Shown piece by piece: positions 43,750 to 55,439 of a DNA stretch of 64,000 bases. Numbering within the stretch: the stretch's first letter is position 1; the number at the start of each line of letters is the position of its first letter. The translations under genes were made by a program, and so were the position numbers. Origin of the DNA: Ctena decussata (lineage: Eukaryota > Mollusca > Bivalvia > Lucinida > Lucinidae); the NCBI GenBank assembly GCA_963989385.1, contig OZ022501.1, forward strand, positions 21,228,102 through 21,292,101, written 5' to 3'. Below the pieces are notes generated by a model, which saw only the letters and a program-made list of their open reading frames with translations, had not been told where the DNA came from and ran no database searches.

Positions 43750-44885
43750 TCGAATTGTCACATGTTGTTAACTATCAAAAGGGAAACCCACATCAGTACG
43801 GCAGGTAACCCTAGAAATATTTAAACAAAGTTATGCCGTATATTTAACTTACAAACTTTGACATTTTCTTATATGTCTGTCATTACTGAATATATACTGA
43901 ACGCCAAAAGAAACGCCTACAAGTTTAGGTTTAATTTTCTTCTGTCAACTGTTTTATGGTTTTAAATCATATATAGCAGAAAACACTACTGACATCTGCC
44001 AGCAATATAAACTTATCTTCTTGCAAAATTAAACTTGGATTAAAGAGTTATCTCAATTTATCGTGAAACATTCAAAGTTGTTGTAAGAGTTGTCTTTCCT
44101 TTGGAAGTATAAAAAATTGTTTCCAACACACGACTCTGATGTGTGGTTATGAAAAAAACGTCGGTTTTATTACCATGGTATTCTTCTTAGGAACATGACA
44201 GCAATTTGAAGTTGAACACTTGTCAAATTATCTCCCTTGCAATTAAACAAATAGCAAAATGGGAAGTCCAATGACATCAAAAGTTCTGCAGTGCTATGAA
44301 AAATTTCTTTGCAATCTTTTTATTTTACTCTTGTTAATTCATTTAACCTCTTCGTATGAATGGTTTCTCTTCTTTTCAAGAAATACAGGGTGTTAAAAGG
44401 TCTATGGAAATCCAGTGGTAAGCCAGTGTTACTGTTTCTACTGCCAACTTTCACCTGATTGTTTCTCTAAAAAGCAAGGCTCGACTGCTTTGATTTTTCT
44501 GCTGTTTCTTACCCTTGTCGTGGACATTATGTCTGGAGAAAATAATAAGCTGAGCATTATATGGAATTTAAAATTCAGCTTCTGAAAGTATGGTGACTTT
44601 AAGTTTAACCCCATCACAAAAGCAAGCGTTCTGGTCTCTAAAGTTTATGGAAAATCGATGCGTTAAGGTGCTCATTCTGTCGGAATATCATAAACAAAAT
44701 AGCTGAAAATGTCTTAATAAGAGCATATACCTATACCTTCAAATAAACGGGGCGTATACATTGTATGCGTTTCTTTTGGCGTTCAGTATATTTACTTCAA
44801 GCTCGGACAGGTTGTTAACCATCAAAAGGGAAACCCATGTAAGTAGAGCAGGTAACCTTTAAAATATTTTTGACAAAGTTATACC
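43750..44885 (+). repeat. Direct repeat pair (~90 bp) around a mariner-type MITE
   Basis: CATCAAAAGGGAAACCCA-type units followed by AGCAGGTAACC and ACAAAGTTATACC-type words occur at 43,750-43,840 and 44,798-44,885. They look like two units of a host tandem repeat separated by the MITE. Confidence 0.65.
43897..44786. mobile_element. Mariner/Tc1-type MITE (CTGAACGCCAAAAGAAACGC ends)
   Basis: The left end CTGAACGCCAAAAGAAACGC is matched inverted by GCGTTTCTTTTGGCGTTCAG at the right, 20 of 20. TA flanks both sides (43,895-43,896 and 44,787-44,788), the Tc1/mariner target. The 890 bp contain no transposase. Confidence 0.9.
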
Positions 44886-45040
44886 CCTTTTTCACTGCAG
44901 CCTATCGTTCGCACCCAATCACATTGATTGCTGACTTAAAGCAAAATAATTAAAACCATTCAGAGTTCTCACTAGTATTTTGTAAGTTGGAATTGAAAAA
45001 GCTCACCATACAAATCAATAGAAACTTTCCAAATAGTTGG

Positions 45041-45265
45041 TTGGTTTGGGTTTAACGGCCCTTTGACACAGAATTTCAGTCTATATCGGGCCGTCTCCCA
45101 AAGAGAAGAGAAATGATAGACGAGAGAAAAAGTGTCCAAACCACCCCCACCCGCACCTCCTGCAAACACAGTAGGCCCTTGCCCTATTATTATCCAAATT
45201 AGTAGGACGCCCCGGCCCTAGAAGTTATACGCAGCACGATCGCGCCACCCGACCAGCCCCAATTG
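45041..45265 (-). mobile_element. SINE (family 3) with 11 bp target duplication
   Basis: On the minus strand it starts GGGGCTGGTCGGGTGGCGCG, a tRNA-like GC-rich head, and ends GGGCCGTTAAACCCAAACC, a tail of the kind seen in mollusc SINEs. CAAATAGTTGG is duplicated at 45,030-45,040 and 45,266-45,276. Confidence 0.8.
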
Positions 45266-45276
45266 CAAATAGTTGG

Positions 45277-45785
45277 AGTCAGAAATCAAAAAGTCGGAGT
45301 CCAGTCCAAACTCAAAACGGGGAGTAAATGAGAATACAGCCATTTCAAAAAATAGCCATCAGAGGAGATGGCAAATCCCCCGACCGAAGACCCCCATGGG
45401 CCTTGGTAAAAAGGGTGCACTTCAAAACACATATTAGTAATATATTGTCGTTCCTTAATGCTTCTGATTGACATTAACTGTTAACAGATGCATGATTATC
45501 TAACACTCAGACTAAAACAGTATGCTTGACTGCTAAAAAGAGGTAATATCTCAAACAGCCACCATATACACAAATGTATAGCATACGATACATTCAACTT
45601 TCAAAATGTGTGAATAACTTCTAAAGTACAAGCCCTACAAACCTAATTTTGAGCTCTCTAGTAAGTGAATTTGGACAAAGAATCCAAATCTGGAAAAAAA
45701 AAATTTTTTTTTTTTTTGGGGGGGGGGGGGTGCGGGAGGGGGCACGGGAATGTGGAGGGGTAAGAGAGAGTTAGGAACACTGATG
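45277..45785. other. Spacer with an A/T/G homopolymer cluster
   Basis: Nothing coding is supported. Runs of A, T and G sit back to back at about 45,695-45,731. Confidence 0.5.
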
Positions 45786-45789
45786 AGAT

Positions 45790-46902
45790 ATCACAGCATG
45801 ATCATCAATATTCTAAAAGGTTCACGGTTATTCAAATTCTGGAGCTGGCCAGGGTTATACAGTTATGGAGCAGAGACTCAAACAGCAGCTCAAACTACCA
45901 AAGGAAAATAATTCACTAGGTTTAAAAGCAAGAGTTATCATTCATGTATGAGACAAATTGTCATGACCTGTTCTGCATATCTGTGAAGTATCATGAAAAT
46001 ATTTCAAAAGGTATTCAAGCTATGGAGCGGACACTTAAAATCATCAAAGGGAAATAACTCCAAAAGTAAGAAAGCAAGAGTTGTCATTCTTGTTCGCGAC
46101 ACATCATCATGACCTGTTCTACATATCTGTGAAGTATCATGAAAATATTCCAAAAGGTATTCAAGTTATAGAGCGGACACGAAATCACACCTAAAACCAT
46201 CAAGGGGTAATAACTCAAAAAGTAAGAAAGCAGGAGTTGTCTTTCTTGTTCGCGACACATCGTCATGACCTGTTATACATATCTGTGAAGTATCATGAAA
46301 ATATTCCAAAAGGTATTGAAGTTATAGAGCGGGCATGAAATCATACCTAAAATGAGCAAGGGGAAAGAACTCAAAAAGTAAGAAAGCAAGAGTTATCATT
46401 CTTGTTCGCGACACACCGTCATGACCTGTTCTACATATCTGTGAAGTATCATGAGAATATTCCAAAGGGTATTCTAGTTATAGAGCGGACACGAATCTGC
46501 CAAAAAATCACACCTAAAGCTATCAAGGGGAAATAACTCAAAAAGTAAGAAAGCGAGAGTTGTCATTCTTGTTCGCGACACATCGTCATGACCTGTTCTA
46601 CATTTCTGTGAAGTATCATGAAAATATTCCAAAGGGTATTCAAGTTACAGAGCGGACACGAATCTGCCAAAAAATCACCAAAGGGGAGATAATTCAAAAA
46701 GTACAATAGCAAGAGTTACCATTCTTGTTCGCGACACATCGTCATGACCTGTTCTACATAACTGTGAAGTATCATGAAAATATTCCAAAGGGTATTCAAG
46801 ATATAGAGCGGACAAGAAAGTGTTTACGGACGGACGGACGGACGGACGGACGCCAGGCTCATCGCTATATCCCCCGAACCTTTCGGTCGGGGGATAAAAA
46901 TT
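45790..46902 (+). mobile_element. Hairpin-ended ~155 bp core-repeat element with GACGG run
   Basis: The word CGCGACACATCGTCATGACC starts near 46,096, 46,251, 46,407, 46,573 and 46,727, giving units of 154-166 bp. Then comes (ACGG)n at 46,827-46,850, a stem CCCCCGAACC/GGTCGGGGG (46,871-46,893) and ATAAAAA. The ORFs inside come from the repeat. The array begins near 45,790 with diverged units. Confidence 0.85.
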
Positions 46903-47866
46903 CATAGAAATTGTTTTACCATACATCTTTCATTCCTTTTCCGACCTTCAAAATTATTTTGCAGCATAACGGTTGTTCTTTAAATGAAGGATCAGACAGG
47001 GAAGGGTTTTTACTTTTCAAACAATTTTATAATTGTAAGTAGAAAATTTGGTCAGTTTCATCATAATTCTATGAAACAATTCATAACTACCATTCTGCAA
47101 TTTAGTAACAATAGCCATACAATGAAATTATTTGCATTTATTCCAACAAAACAATTAAATTCTCACAAAATTTCATTTGCATTTATTTGAAAAAAAAACA
47201 CACACACACATTTGTATTCTACTCAATTTTCATAACACTGCAGGGGCACCTGTTTTTCTTTTCTATTAACTATAGTACATAGAAAAAAAAGCAGATTCAA
47301 CTATCAAATCAACACACAATCAATGCAATAGAGCCATAGCAAACTGATTCTTATTCTGATCAATTACACTTTGCGCTATTAAATTTTTATTAAATAATAG
47401 AGAAGAGGTGTGTGGTATGTCTGCTACTACCCGTCAAATGAATGTAATTACTTTACTCATATTACTGTTCAATTTTGAAAACAATTAAATATTGTATATA
47501 TTCACCATAGAACTTTATCACAGTATTATGTTACTACGGTGTGTGGCATGTCTGCTACTATTGTCTTAACCAAATACGTCTGTTTGCAAAGATACCTATA
47601 TAGAGTCCATGAGCCAGGAAGGATCACCATGCACCCCCCCTCAGGATCCTCCACGAGTGGGTACCATTTTGTTCAGGGACCTCTTCTGATCAAGAATCAA
47701 GATGTAAACACTCGATATCCTGGGATGGACCAGCCATTTTGACGGTTTTTCAAAATGGCTGCCGCGAAATCAGCCAAAATTACACATTTGCTCTTATCTC
47801 AGCTTGTAGTTGTCTTAGAGACATAATTTCAGCATAAAGGAATCCAATAAAAACGTTTTCAAAAAG
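46903..47866. other. No gene or repeat recognised
   Basis: The sequence is AT-rich with a short (CA)n near 47,200. Confidence 0.4.
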
Positions 47867-49783
47867 AAAACAAGATGGCCATGAGGCCCTGAGCCGCTCA
47901 CCTGAGCAATTGGCAAAGTGGCTTTTTCTTATGTCTGAAATTGTCAAAATACGAGTCTTGGGTCAAAGAATGACCATGACCTCTTGTACTCATAAATCTT
48001 CATGCTCTCACTAAAACAATTATATACACCATTTTTAGGCCAAAATATCCAAAACTTTCAATGAAATCTTATGTTCTAGCATTTTCATATATATTTGACC
48101 ATGCCGCAAAAAAGGTCAAAGTAAACCCAAGGTCATCATTTGAAAGTCTTGGTAATACTCTAGTACTCCATGCTACTTACCAAGTTTCAATGCCATAGGT
48201 GTATTGTTTCCGGAGAAGAAAAATATTAAAGGTTTATACCATAAATGGGTATGGCGGCCATGTTGGTCATGTGACCTGAAAGTTTTGAAGATTTTGGCCT
48301 AACATTTTGTTCAATCAACCCCTGAAGGATCTATATGAAATGTGTTAACAATTGGCCCTTTGTCTTTTCAGGAAATGTTTGAAATGTCAAACTATGAGAA
48401 ATCTGGGTCAAATGTCAAAGAATGACTGACCTCTTGTACTCATAATCGTTCATGACCTCATTAAGACGACTGAAAATACCGATTTTTAGGCCAAAATCTT
48501 CAAAACTTCCTATGAAATCTTATGTTCTAGCGTTTTCCCATATTTGACCTTGCCATAAAAAAGGTCAAGGTCAACCCAAGGTCATTATTTTGAATAGTCT
48601 TAATAGTACTGGAGTAACCAATGCATATACCAAGTTTCAAGGCCATCGGTCGATTGGTTCAGGAGAAGAAGATTTTTAAAGGTTTTTACCACATATCGGC
48701 GTGGCGGCCTTGTTGGTCACCTGACGTGGACCGTTTGAACAAATTTTCATTCCTCAACCCCTGGAGGCTCTATATGAAATTTGGTTTCAATTGGCCCAGT
48801 GGCTTTTGAGGAGATTAATTGTCAAAAAATGAGAGTTAAAGGTCAAAGAATGATCTTGCCCTCTTGTACTCATAAATCTTCATGTTCTCATTAAGGTGAC
48901 TGCATTTAGAAATTTTTAGGCCTAAATCATCAAAACTACCCATGAAATCTTATGCTCTAGCATTTTCCTATATTTGACCTTAGAGTAAAAAGGTCTAGGT
49001 CAATCCAAGGTCATCACTTGAACAATATTGATAGTACTTGAGTAACCAATGCTACATACTAAGTTTCAAGGCCATCTGTCAATTGGTTCTGGAGAAGAAG
49101 ACTTTTAAATGTTTTACCATACATGGGCGTGGCGGCCATGTTGGTCATGTGACCTGGACTATATGAATAAATTTTCATTCCCTAGACCCCTGGAGGCTCT
49201 ATATGAAATTTGGTTTCAGTTGGCCCAGTGGCTTCAGAGGAGATTGTTTGAAATTGTCAAAATATGAGTTATGAGTCAAAGGTCAAAGAATGACCTTGAC
49301 CTCTTGTACTCATGAATCTTCATGTACTCATTAAGATGACTGTAGATACCAATTTTTAGCCCAAAATCTTTAACAGTTTTTAAGATATCTTAATATGTTC
49401 TAGCTATAAAAGCACAAGGAAGCAAATTTGTCCTTACCGTAAAAAAGGTCAAGGTCAACCCAAGGTCATAAATTGAACAATCTTGGTAGTACTTGCGTAC
49501 CTAATGCTTCATACCAAGTTTCAAGGCCATCGGCCTATTGGTTTTGGAGAAGGATATTTTTTAAGGTTTTGACCATATATGGGCGTGGCGGCCATCTTCG
49601 TCATGTGACCAGGACCGTTTGAACAACTTTTCGTTCCTAAGACCACCCCATGAGGCTACATATGAAATTCGGTTACAATTGGCATAGCGGTTTCAGAGGA
49701 GAAGTCGTTTGATATTGTGGACGGACGACGGATGGACAACGGAGCCTTACCATCCTTAAAGCTCCCCGGAGCCCCTGGCTCAG
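47867..49783 (-). mobile_element. Pearl/HINE-like element family 1, reverse orientation
   Basis: On the minus strand it has the same end (GAGCCAGGGGCTCCGGGGAG) and core repeats as the element at 6,781. About four units with TTGGTCATGTGACC and CCAAGGTCAT words are seen. A short GGACGGACGACGG microsatellite lies at 49,716-49,735. It is not split, so it shows the uninterrupted length (~1.9 kb). Confidence 0.8.
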
Positions 49784-49831
49784 GTCCAAACCATTATGGC
49801 GGCCATCATTTTGACGGGTTTTCTTGAATTT

Positions 49832-50290
49832 TTATATCTTTATATAATTTTCATGTAATGTGGAGTGGCTGACAAACTCCAGTTTTATCCATGAACGTTG
49901 ATCCCTACCGGACGGAGTGTGTGAAATTTTATAGATCCAGTGTAGTTCTCTGGATTTCCGAGTCAATGTGGTTAAAGCGCTTTCTGGATCTGATGATAGA
50001 ATTTCAATGATATGAAATTTCATGTTACTTATGGAATGGTTAGGTAAGCTAAAATGATTAGCCACCGGCGTGTCCCTTTTAGTACGTGTGTCCCGCTGGT
50101 GCTCTGTCATTCTAAATCTTGATTCCCTTTTTGTTTCGCCGACATATTGTTTTCTGCACTGGGAGCAGGTGATCAGATACACTAGATTCCTGATCAGATA
50201 CCCTAGAACCAGGTATCTAGTGTATCTGATCACCTGCTCCCCGTGCAGAAAACAATATGTCGGCGAAACAAAATTTTGTTTCGCCGACAT
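49832..50290 (-). pseudogene. Penelope-like GIY-YIG endonuclease fragment (left arm of palindrome)
   Basis: The minus-strand frame encodes NLVYLITCSQCRKQYVGETK, which has the VYLI...YVG pair of the GIY-YIG fold. FRMTEHQRDTRTKRDTPVAN with the catalytic-loop Arg/His region follows, then RELHWIYKISHTPSGRDQRS, the C-terminal end. The upstream codons are palindrome read-through, so the true domain is about 49,850-50,180. The RT that should precede it is missing. Confidence 0.8.
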
Positions 50291-50405
50291 ATTGTTTTCT
50301 GCACTGGGAGCAGGTGATCAGATACACTAGATTCCTGGTTCCTAGAAACAGGAATCTAGTGTATCTGCTCCCCGTGCAGAAAACAATATGTCGGCGAAAC
50401 AAAAA
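50100..50405. repeat. Nested palindrome joining two GIY-YIG copies
   Basis: A unit containing GAAAACAATATGTCGGCGAA occurs four times in alternating orientation (about 50,130, 50,245, 50,280, 50,375). It has a perfect centre at GAAACAAAATTTTGTTTC (~50,274) and two further centres near 50,200 and 50,345. It can fold into stacked hairpins. Confidence 0.88.
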
Positions 50406-50690
50406 GGGAAATAAGAGTTAGAATGACAGAACACCAGCGGGACACCCGTAATAAAAGGGACACGCCGATGGCTAATCACTTTAACTTATACAACCATTCC
50501 GTAAGTAACATGAAATTTCAAATCATTGAAATTCCACCATCAGATCCAGAAAGCGCACAAAGCACACTGACTCGGAAAACCAGAGAACTACACTGGATCT
50601 ATCAGCTTCACACACTCCGTCCGTTCGGGATCAAATTTCATGGATAAAACTGGAGTTTGTCAGCCACTCCACATTACGTTTATGTCTCCT
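50337..50690 (+). pseudogene. Penelope-like GIY-YIG endonuclease fragment (right arm of palindrome)
   Basis: The + strand encodes MTEHQRDTRNKRDTPMANHF and then LTRKTRELHWIYQLHTLRP, about 90% identical to the minus-strand copy at 49,850-50,150. It breaks near the end by a small deletion that shifts the frame before the terminal residues. The start of the domain lies in the palindrome. Confidence 0.8.
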
Positions 50691-50865
50691 TACACTCCAG
50701 TTTTTGTCCGTGAACATGCAACCATTTGGATAGCTCGAGATGTTTGCACTCGACAAGCTTAATTAGCTAAGTACTGAAACGCACTGAGCAACTTACGTCC
50801 TGACGTCATAACGTTGAGTTACGTCGCAACGCATAGCAATATCAGTTAGCTACAATGTATGCCTG
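50691..50865. other. Spacer, nothing recognised
   Basis: Contains several GACGT words (near 50,790-50,830). No coding support. Confidence 0.4.
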
Positions 50866-50866
50866 A

Positions 50867-51435
50867 AATTTCTGCGTGCAAGTCTACAGTCATCAAGAAA
50901 GCTTGAGACGTCATATGCAAGTAGTGCACGGGCAAATGCGTTTCGTTTGCCAAAAGTGCGGGGAGATCCTTCAAAGGAAAGACTACTGGCGGATGCACAT
51001 TAGGCATAAAATCGAGCCTCCACCAGAAAGAAGAAAAATTGTCAACACAAGAGGATGTACAACAGAGCCCAGAAAAAGTGGACTCGTTCTTCCGAGACCT
51101 GGACAAAATCTTTAATCCTGGCATAGAAAAATTCGGAGTCCACGTGCAACCAAGCACGTCTGAGACGTGGAGTAGTGTGTCAGTTACTGACCTAAGTCTG
51201 GGGGATGAGTTAAGATTAAATACGGCGGAGCCCCCTACAGAGGAAACCTATGCAACAGACACGGAAAAGGACATTCTCAGCTTGCCAACCAAGCACGTCT
51301 GAGACGTGGAGTAGTGTGTCAGTTACTGACCTAAGTCTGGGGGATGAGTTAAGATTAAATACGGCGGAGCCCCCTACAGAGGAAACCTATGCAACAGACA
51401 CGGAAAAGGACATTCTCAGCTTGCCACTTCTCTAG
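50867..51435 (+). pseudogene. C2H2 zinc-finger protein remnant with internal tandem duplication
   Basis: In the first frame (50,867-51,010) there is half a finger, SHQESLRRHMQVVH, and one complete finger, FVCQKCGEILQRKDYWRMHI with RH, fitting Cys-x2-Cys/His-x3-His. At about 51,035 a run of A carries a frame change into the acidic tail (QSPEKVDSFFRDLDKIFN). A 139 bp unit (51,147-51,285) is repeated exactly at 51,286-51,424. Because 139 is not a multiple of 3, the duplication shifts the frame at the join and truncates the tail. Two intact finger-like ends (LSLPLL) mark the original stop. The protein family is unknown. Confidence 0.6.
51147..51424 (+). repeat. 139 bp exact tandem duplication
   Basis: CAAGCACGTCTGAGACGTGG starts at 51,151 and 51,290. 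I saw no mismatch between copies, so the duplication is recent or an assembly artefact. Confidence 0.9.
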
Positions 51436-51562
51436 CCGTCAATAAATAACAAGTAACAATTACTTTGTATCTCTCTTTTTCTTTATTTCGTTAAATAATT
51501 CTGACAATTATACTAACGGAACAAGGTTCTTCCCCTTAACTCATCCCCATAATAGTACATAC

Positions 51563-53494
51563 AAAACAAGAGGCCCAAATGGGCCTGATATCGCTCACCT
51601 GGCTTTTGTATCCGAATGGTCCCCATTCTGATACAAAATTGGTCCAATTCCAGAGATTTTCTCAATTTCACATTTTGCTACTTTTAGTAACAGAGGCCAA
51701 CTTGTCTGGTCTTTATATATTTACTTTTGAAACACCTCAAGGCAATAATCATTTTGCCACAAATTTCATCAAAATCCATTCAGGGGTTACTGGGATATTT
51801 TCAGTTTCATGTTTTGTGCTATTTTTAGTAACGGCAGATGGCGGCCATCTTAGAATGCCAAAATGCAAAAACTTGAAAGGCTTTCATGCAAGGACCATTT
51901 TGACACAAAATTGGTCCAGTTCCATTGTAATTTTCTAATTTTCAAATTTTGCTATTTTAAGGAACAGAGGCCAACTTGACGGGTCAATATTTGTTAATTT
52001 GTGAAACACATCAAAGCAAGAATCATTTTGCCACAAATTTCGTCTCAATCGCTTGAGCGGTTAATGAGATGTTGTCATTTTCATGTTTTGTGCTATTTTT
52101 AGTAACGGCAGATGGCGGCCATCTTGGAATGCCAAAATGCAGAAAATCGAATAAGCTTATTGAAATGATTATTCTGACAGAAAATTAGTTCAATTCCACT
52201 GAGATTTTCTTATTTTCACATTTTTCTATTTTTAGTAACAAAGGCCATTATGACTTGTCTATATTAAGTTACTTTTGAAACATCTCAATGTCATTTTATG
52301 TTTGTGCTATTTTTAGTAACGGCAGATGTCGGCCATCTTGGAAGCCAAATTGCAATTAATCGGAATGGCTTCAGGCAAGGAACATTCTGACACAAAATTG
52401 GTCGAATTCCATTCAAGGGTTCTTGAGTAATTGTCATTTTTATGATTGTGCTATTTTTAGTAACGGCAGATGTCGGCCATCTTGGAAAGCCAAATTGTAA
52501 TTAATCGAAATGGCTTCATGCAAGGAACATTCTGACACAAAATTGGTCGAATTCCATTCAAGGGTTCTTGAGTAATTGTCATTTTTATGTTTGTGCTATT
52601 TTTAGTAACGGCCCCCATGGTGGCCATCTTGGATAGTCAACTGGCACAAAATTGAAATAATTCCTTTTAAGGACCAATGCTGACCAAATCTGACCACAAT
52701 CGATTGCGTTTTCTTGAGATACTGACATTTGAGCAAAATCGGTCTTGTAAACGCTAAGTAGGTCACTGTGACCTAATTCCGCTATAGATTTTTTTCATTT
52801 TTACAATTTTTAATCCCAAGGTCCCATTAATGTTCCACGCAAACTTTCGGCCAAATATACCTAATGGTTCTGGAGAAGAAGTTGATTTTGTTATTTTTGC
52901 CATTTTTAGTAACGGCGGCCATCTTGGATTCTTGACCTGACCCAATTGTATAATTTTGAAACCCTGCAGTCTGGTGATGCTCCATGTGAAATTTGAAACC
53001 CATGGGTGCAGTGGTTTTAGAGAAGAAGTTGTTTGAAGTCGTTTGAATATGTCGTTTTTTGACATTGGCATTTGAGCAAAATTACACTCGTAAATAGAAA
53101 GTAGGTCACTGTGACAAAACTCCGCTACAGATTTTTTTCATTTTTACAATTTTGAATACCAAGGTTTCATTGATGTTCCATGCCAAAATTCAGACATATA
53201 TACCAAGTGGTTCTGGAGAAGAAGTTTATTTTGTTGTTTTTGCTATTTTTAGTAACGGCGGCCATCTTGGATTTTCAACCTGACCCAATTTTAAAATTCT
53301 GAGACCCTGGAGTCAGGTCATGCTCCATGTGAAATTTGAGAACCATGGGACCAGTAGTTTTACAGAAGAAGATGTTTGAATATTTGTTTTTAGGTGTTGA
53401 CGGACACATCCCGTGACGACGCACGACGCACGCCGGACGCATTGGTATGACAATAGGTCACTATGGCCCTTCGGGCCAGGTGAGCTAATAAAAA
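51563..53494 (+). mobile_element. Hairpin-ended element (CAAGAGGCCCAAATGGGCC start)
   Basis: The left end has its own hairpin (GGCCCAAATGGGCC, 51,572-51,585) followed by GATATCGCTCACCTGG. The right end has CGACGCACGACGCACGCCGG, then GGCCCTTCGGGCC (53,465-53,477), then AGGTGAGCTAATAAAAA, so GCTCACCTGG and CCAGGTGAGC are inverted subterminal repeats. The body repeats GTAACGGC(A/G)GATG, GCGGCCATCTTGGA and TCATTTTTATG words. It shares interior words with 18,284-19,102. No credible ORF. Confidence 0.82.
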
Positions 53495-53664
53495 TAATAC
53501 TTTGAGTGCAAACAGGTCGTTCCTTTAAACCCCCTTTCAGACTGCAAATATGCAGCAAGAACATACATTGCTTGGATTGACGTCCGCCATATTGATCTCC
53601 TAAGAAACAGGAAACTGGCTCTCATTACGGGACGTCAATCACAACAATGGCATCTACGTCACCT

Positions 53665-53780
53665 GCGCTCGGGGGCCGGTGGGCGTGTCTGAACATGCCA
53701 AACATGACAGACAACATTTGCACCGGCCCCCGGGGTCCGGTAGCGGATCCAGACACGCCCACTGGCCCCCGAGGGCCGGA
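53665..53780. repeat. GC-rich imperfect inverted repeat
   Basis: CTCGGGGGCCGGTGGGCGTG (from about 53,667) pairs with the inverse near 53,752-53,772. GCACCGGCCCCCGGGGTCCG lies between. It is much more GC-rich than its surroundings; it could be a small foldback element or a structured UTR. Confidence 0.6.
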
Positions 53781-54122
53781 GACATCGTCTTTTTAGCGCC
53801 GGTGTACCAGCGCCCTGACGGTATATAAACAATGCAAAACTGATGCTCACTCAGTGGCTTTCCAATTAATTGGACGAAACTAGTTAGGACTTTGCTAACA
53901 TGTACCACCCAATTGAGCAAGACCGAGGGGCACAGGGCTCGGGTTTGCAGCCACACTCCTCCAGCCTTTATATAATTTTCGCCAATTTAGTGTGTCCACT
54001 CAACTATTCCTGGCAAAGAAAGCTGAACCAATAATTCTGAAGCTATTTAATGATTTTTATCTTTAATATTGAGAAAAGCATCTGTTGCCTTTCGATCATC
54101 CTATAACTAAAGCTACACATAT

Positions 54123-54358
54123 GAGCCGTGACACAATAAAACCAACAAAAGTGAAATGTGCGCACAGCAAAGACTCAGATCAGCCTGGGCATCCATCCAG
54201 TTTGATCAGGGTCTTTGATGAGTGCTTGAAAGGTAGCCAAGGGTCTAAATTAGCTCCATACGGACAGTGAAGACTGATCAGACTGGGCGGAAGCCCAGAC
54301 TGATCTGAGTCTTTTCTGCGCGTACTTTCACTTTGCTGGTTTTGTCGTGTCACGGCTC
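54123..54358. mobile_element. Palindromic MITE (GAGCCGTGAC ends), copy 2
   Basis: The ends GAGCCGTGACACAATAAAAC and the inverse of GAGCCGTGACACGACAAAAC carry the same internal words as 28,091 (GCAAAGACTCAGATCAGCCT). ATAT flanks both sides. It lies directly 3' of the nuclease gene that follows on the minus strand. Confidence 0.82.
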
Positions 54359-54387
54359 ATATAAGGAAACGATGATCTAAACCACTG

Positions 54388-55430
54388 TCAGCTATTAGGT
54401 TTAAATAACCAGTAATAATCATCACCTGAATCACTCTCATCCAGGGCTGGCCCGTCAGCCTCATAGTCATAATCTGATTCCTCTACATCTAGAACAGCCT
54501 CATCATCAACTAGGATGTTAGGCAGACACTCTCCTTCATACCATGCTGGCATCATTTCTCCTGCTTCATTTACAGTCCAGCCATGACCTTCAGTAGGACG
54601 AAGAAACTCAATGATTGGGGTATCAGCACGCCTCCATATCCCCATTTGATACTTCACCCTCTGAATATGTTGTACCAAGGCTTTCCGACATGGCGGAAGG
54701 CTGCAGAGATCAACATTTTTGCTATGGTTCATTGCTCCATCTTTCCATTCACATTTCTCTTTGATGAGAATGCACCGCAGTTCATTTACACTTGTCGATC
54801 TGCTCCTCCCGTAGACAACACAGGTGAATGCTTCCAGTCCCGCTATCACCTCACTAGAGACATCCCAATGCTCTCCAAGCTTAGCGAGCACATTCTGGAA
54901 TCTTGGGTGTTTCTGAAGAAATTTAATTGGTTTGACTTTTCTAATCCCTTTAAATACACTTGTGGAACCACAGTGTGTAAAGGCGTTCAATGCAGTTAAT
55001 GCTATGCTATATTCCTGGGTAAAGTCTGCTACCAGTTCTGTCATACTGATGAGTCGCTTATTGTTCCAAGTGCCTGTGTCAAACAGGTCTGTGCAGGACA
55101 AAGCTGGAGTATGGTGCAGCAACATAAAAAACACATCACTGTCTGGACTGCGAACACGTGCACTATCACAGTCTTGGTCATGTGCATACTTACAGTATAA
55201 CACTACCCTGGAGTCGAAACCGGTTTCTTCTTGATTCGAATACAGAAATCCGATTTCTTGAACTTTGATGTGCTGCTGTTCATCCGCTTCGATACGGTAG
55301 GCATGCCCTTCTGCGATGACACCAACATTTCTGTTCTGGTAGCGTAAAGCAACCTCATCATCACTCCATACAGCAAGATGAGTCTGATCAACTGACCAAC
55401 TCAGGAAGGTAGAAATTGAAGATCTCATGA
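54388..55430 (-). pseudogene. PIN/FEN-like nuclease-family protein, middle and C-terminal part
   Basis: A ~345-codon open frame on the minus strand. It includes VGVIAEGHAYRIEADEQQHI, SNQEETGFDSRVVLYCKYAH, RVRSPDSDVFFMLLHH (a Ser-x-Asp-Ser-Asp strand like the FEN1/PIN metal site) and NAFTHCGSTSVFKGIRKVKP. The last segment in related copies reads Gly-Cys-Asp, which resembles the Gly-x-Asp before the FEN helix-hairpin; here that Asp is changed. The end is an acidic tail. The start lies in an inversion join, so the ATG at 55,497 is read-through. It is probably a mobile-element gene, as a second truncated copy lies inverted next to it. Loss of one metal ligand suggests it is inactive. Confidence 0.65.
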
Positions 55431-55439
55431 AGTATTCAC

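Noticed and set aside
46084..46926. Overlapping ORFs in the 45.8-46.9 kb array
   Set aside because: They repeat with the ~155 bp unit and are translated tandem repeat.
50070..50402. Extra ORFs inside the palindrome
   Set aside because: They read the same repeated unit in both directions; only the outer GIY-YIG parts carry a domain.
54583..55234. Plus-strand ORFs across the nuclease gene
   Set aside because: They are antisense shadows of the minus-strand frame, which has the family motifs.
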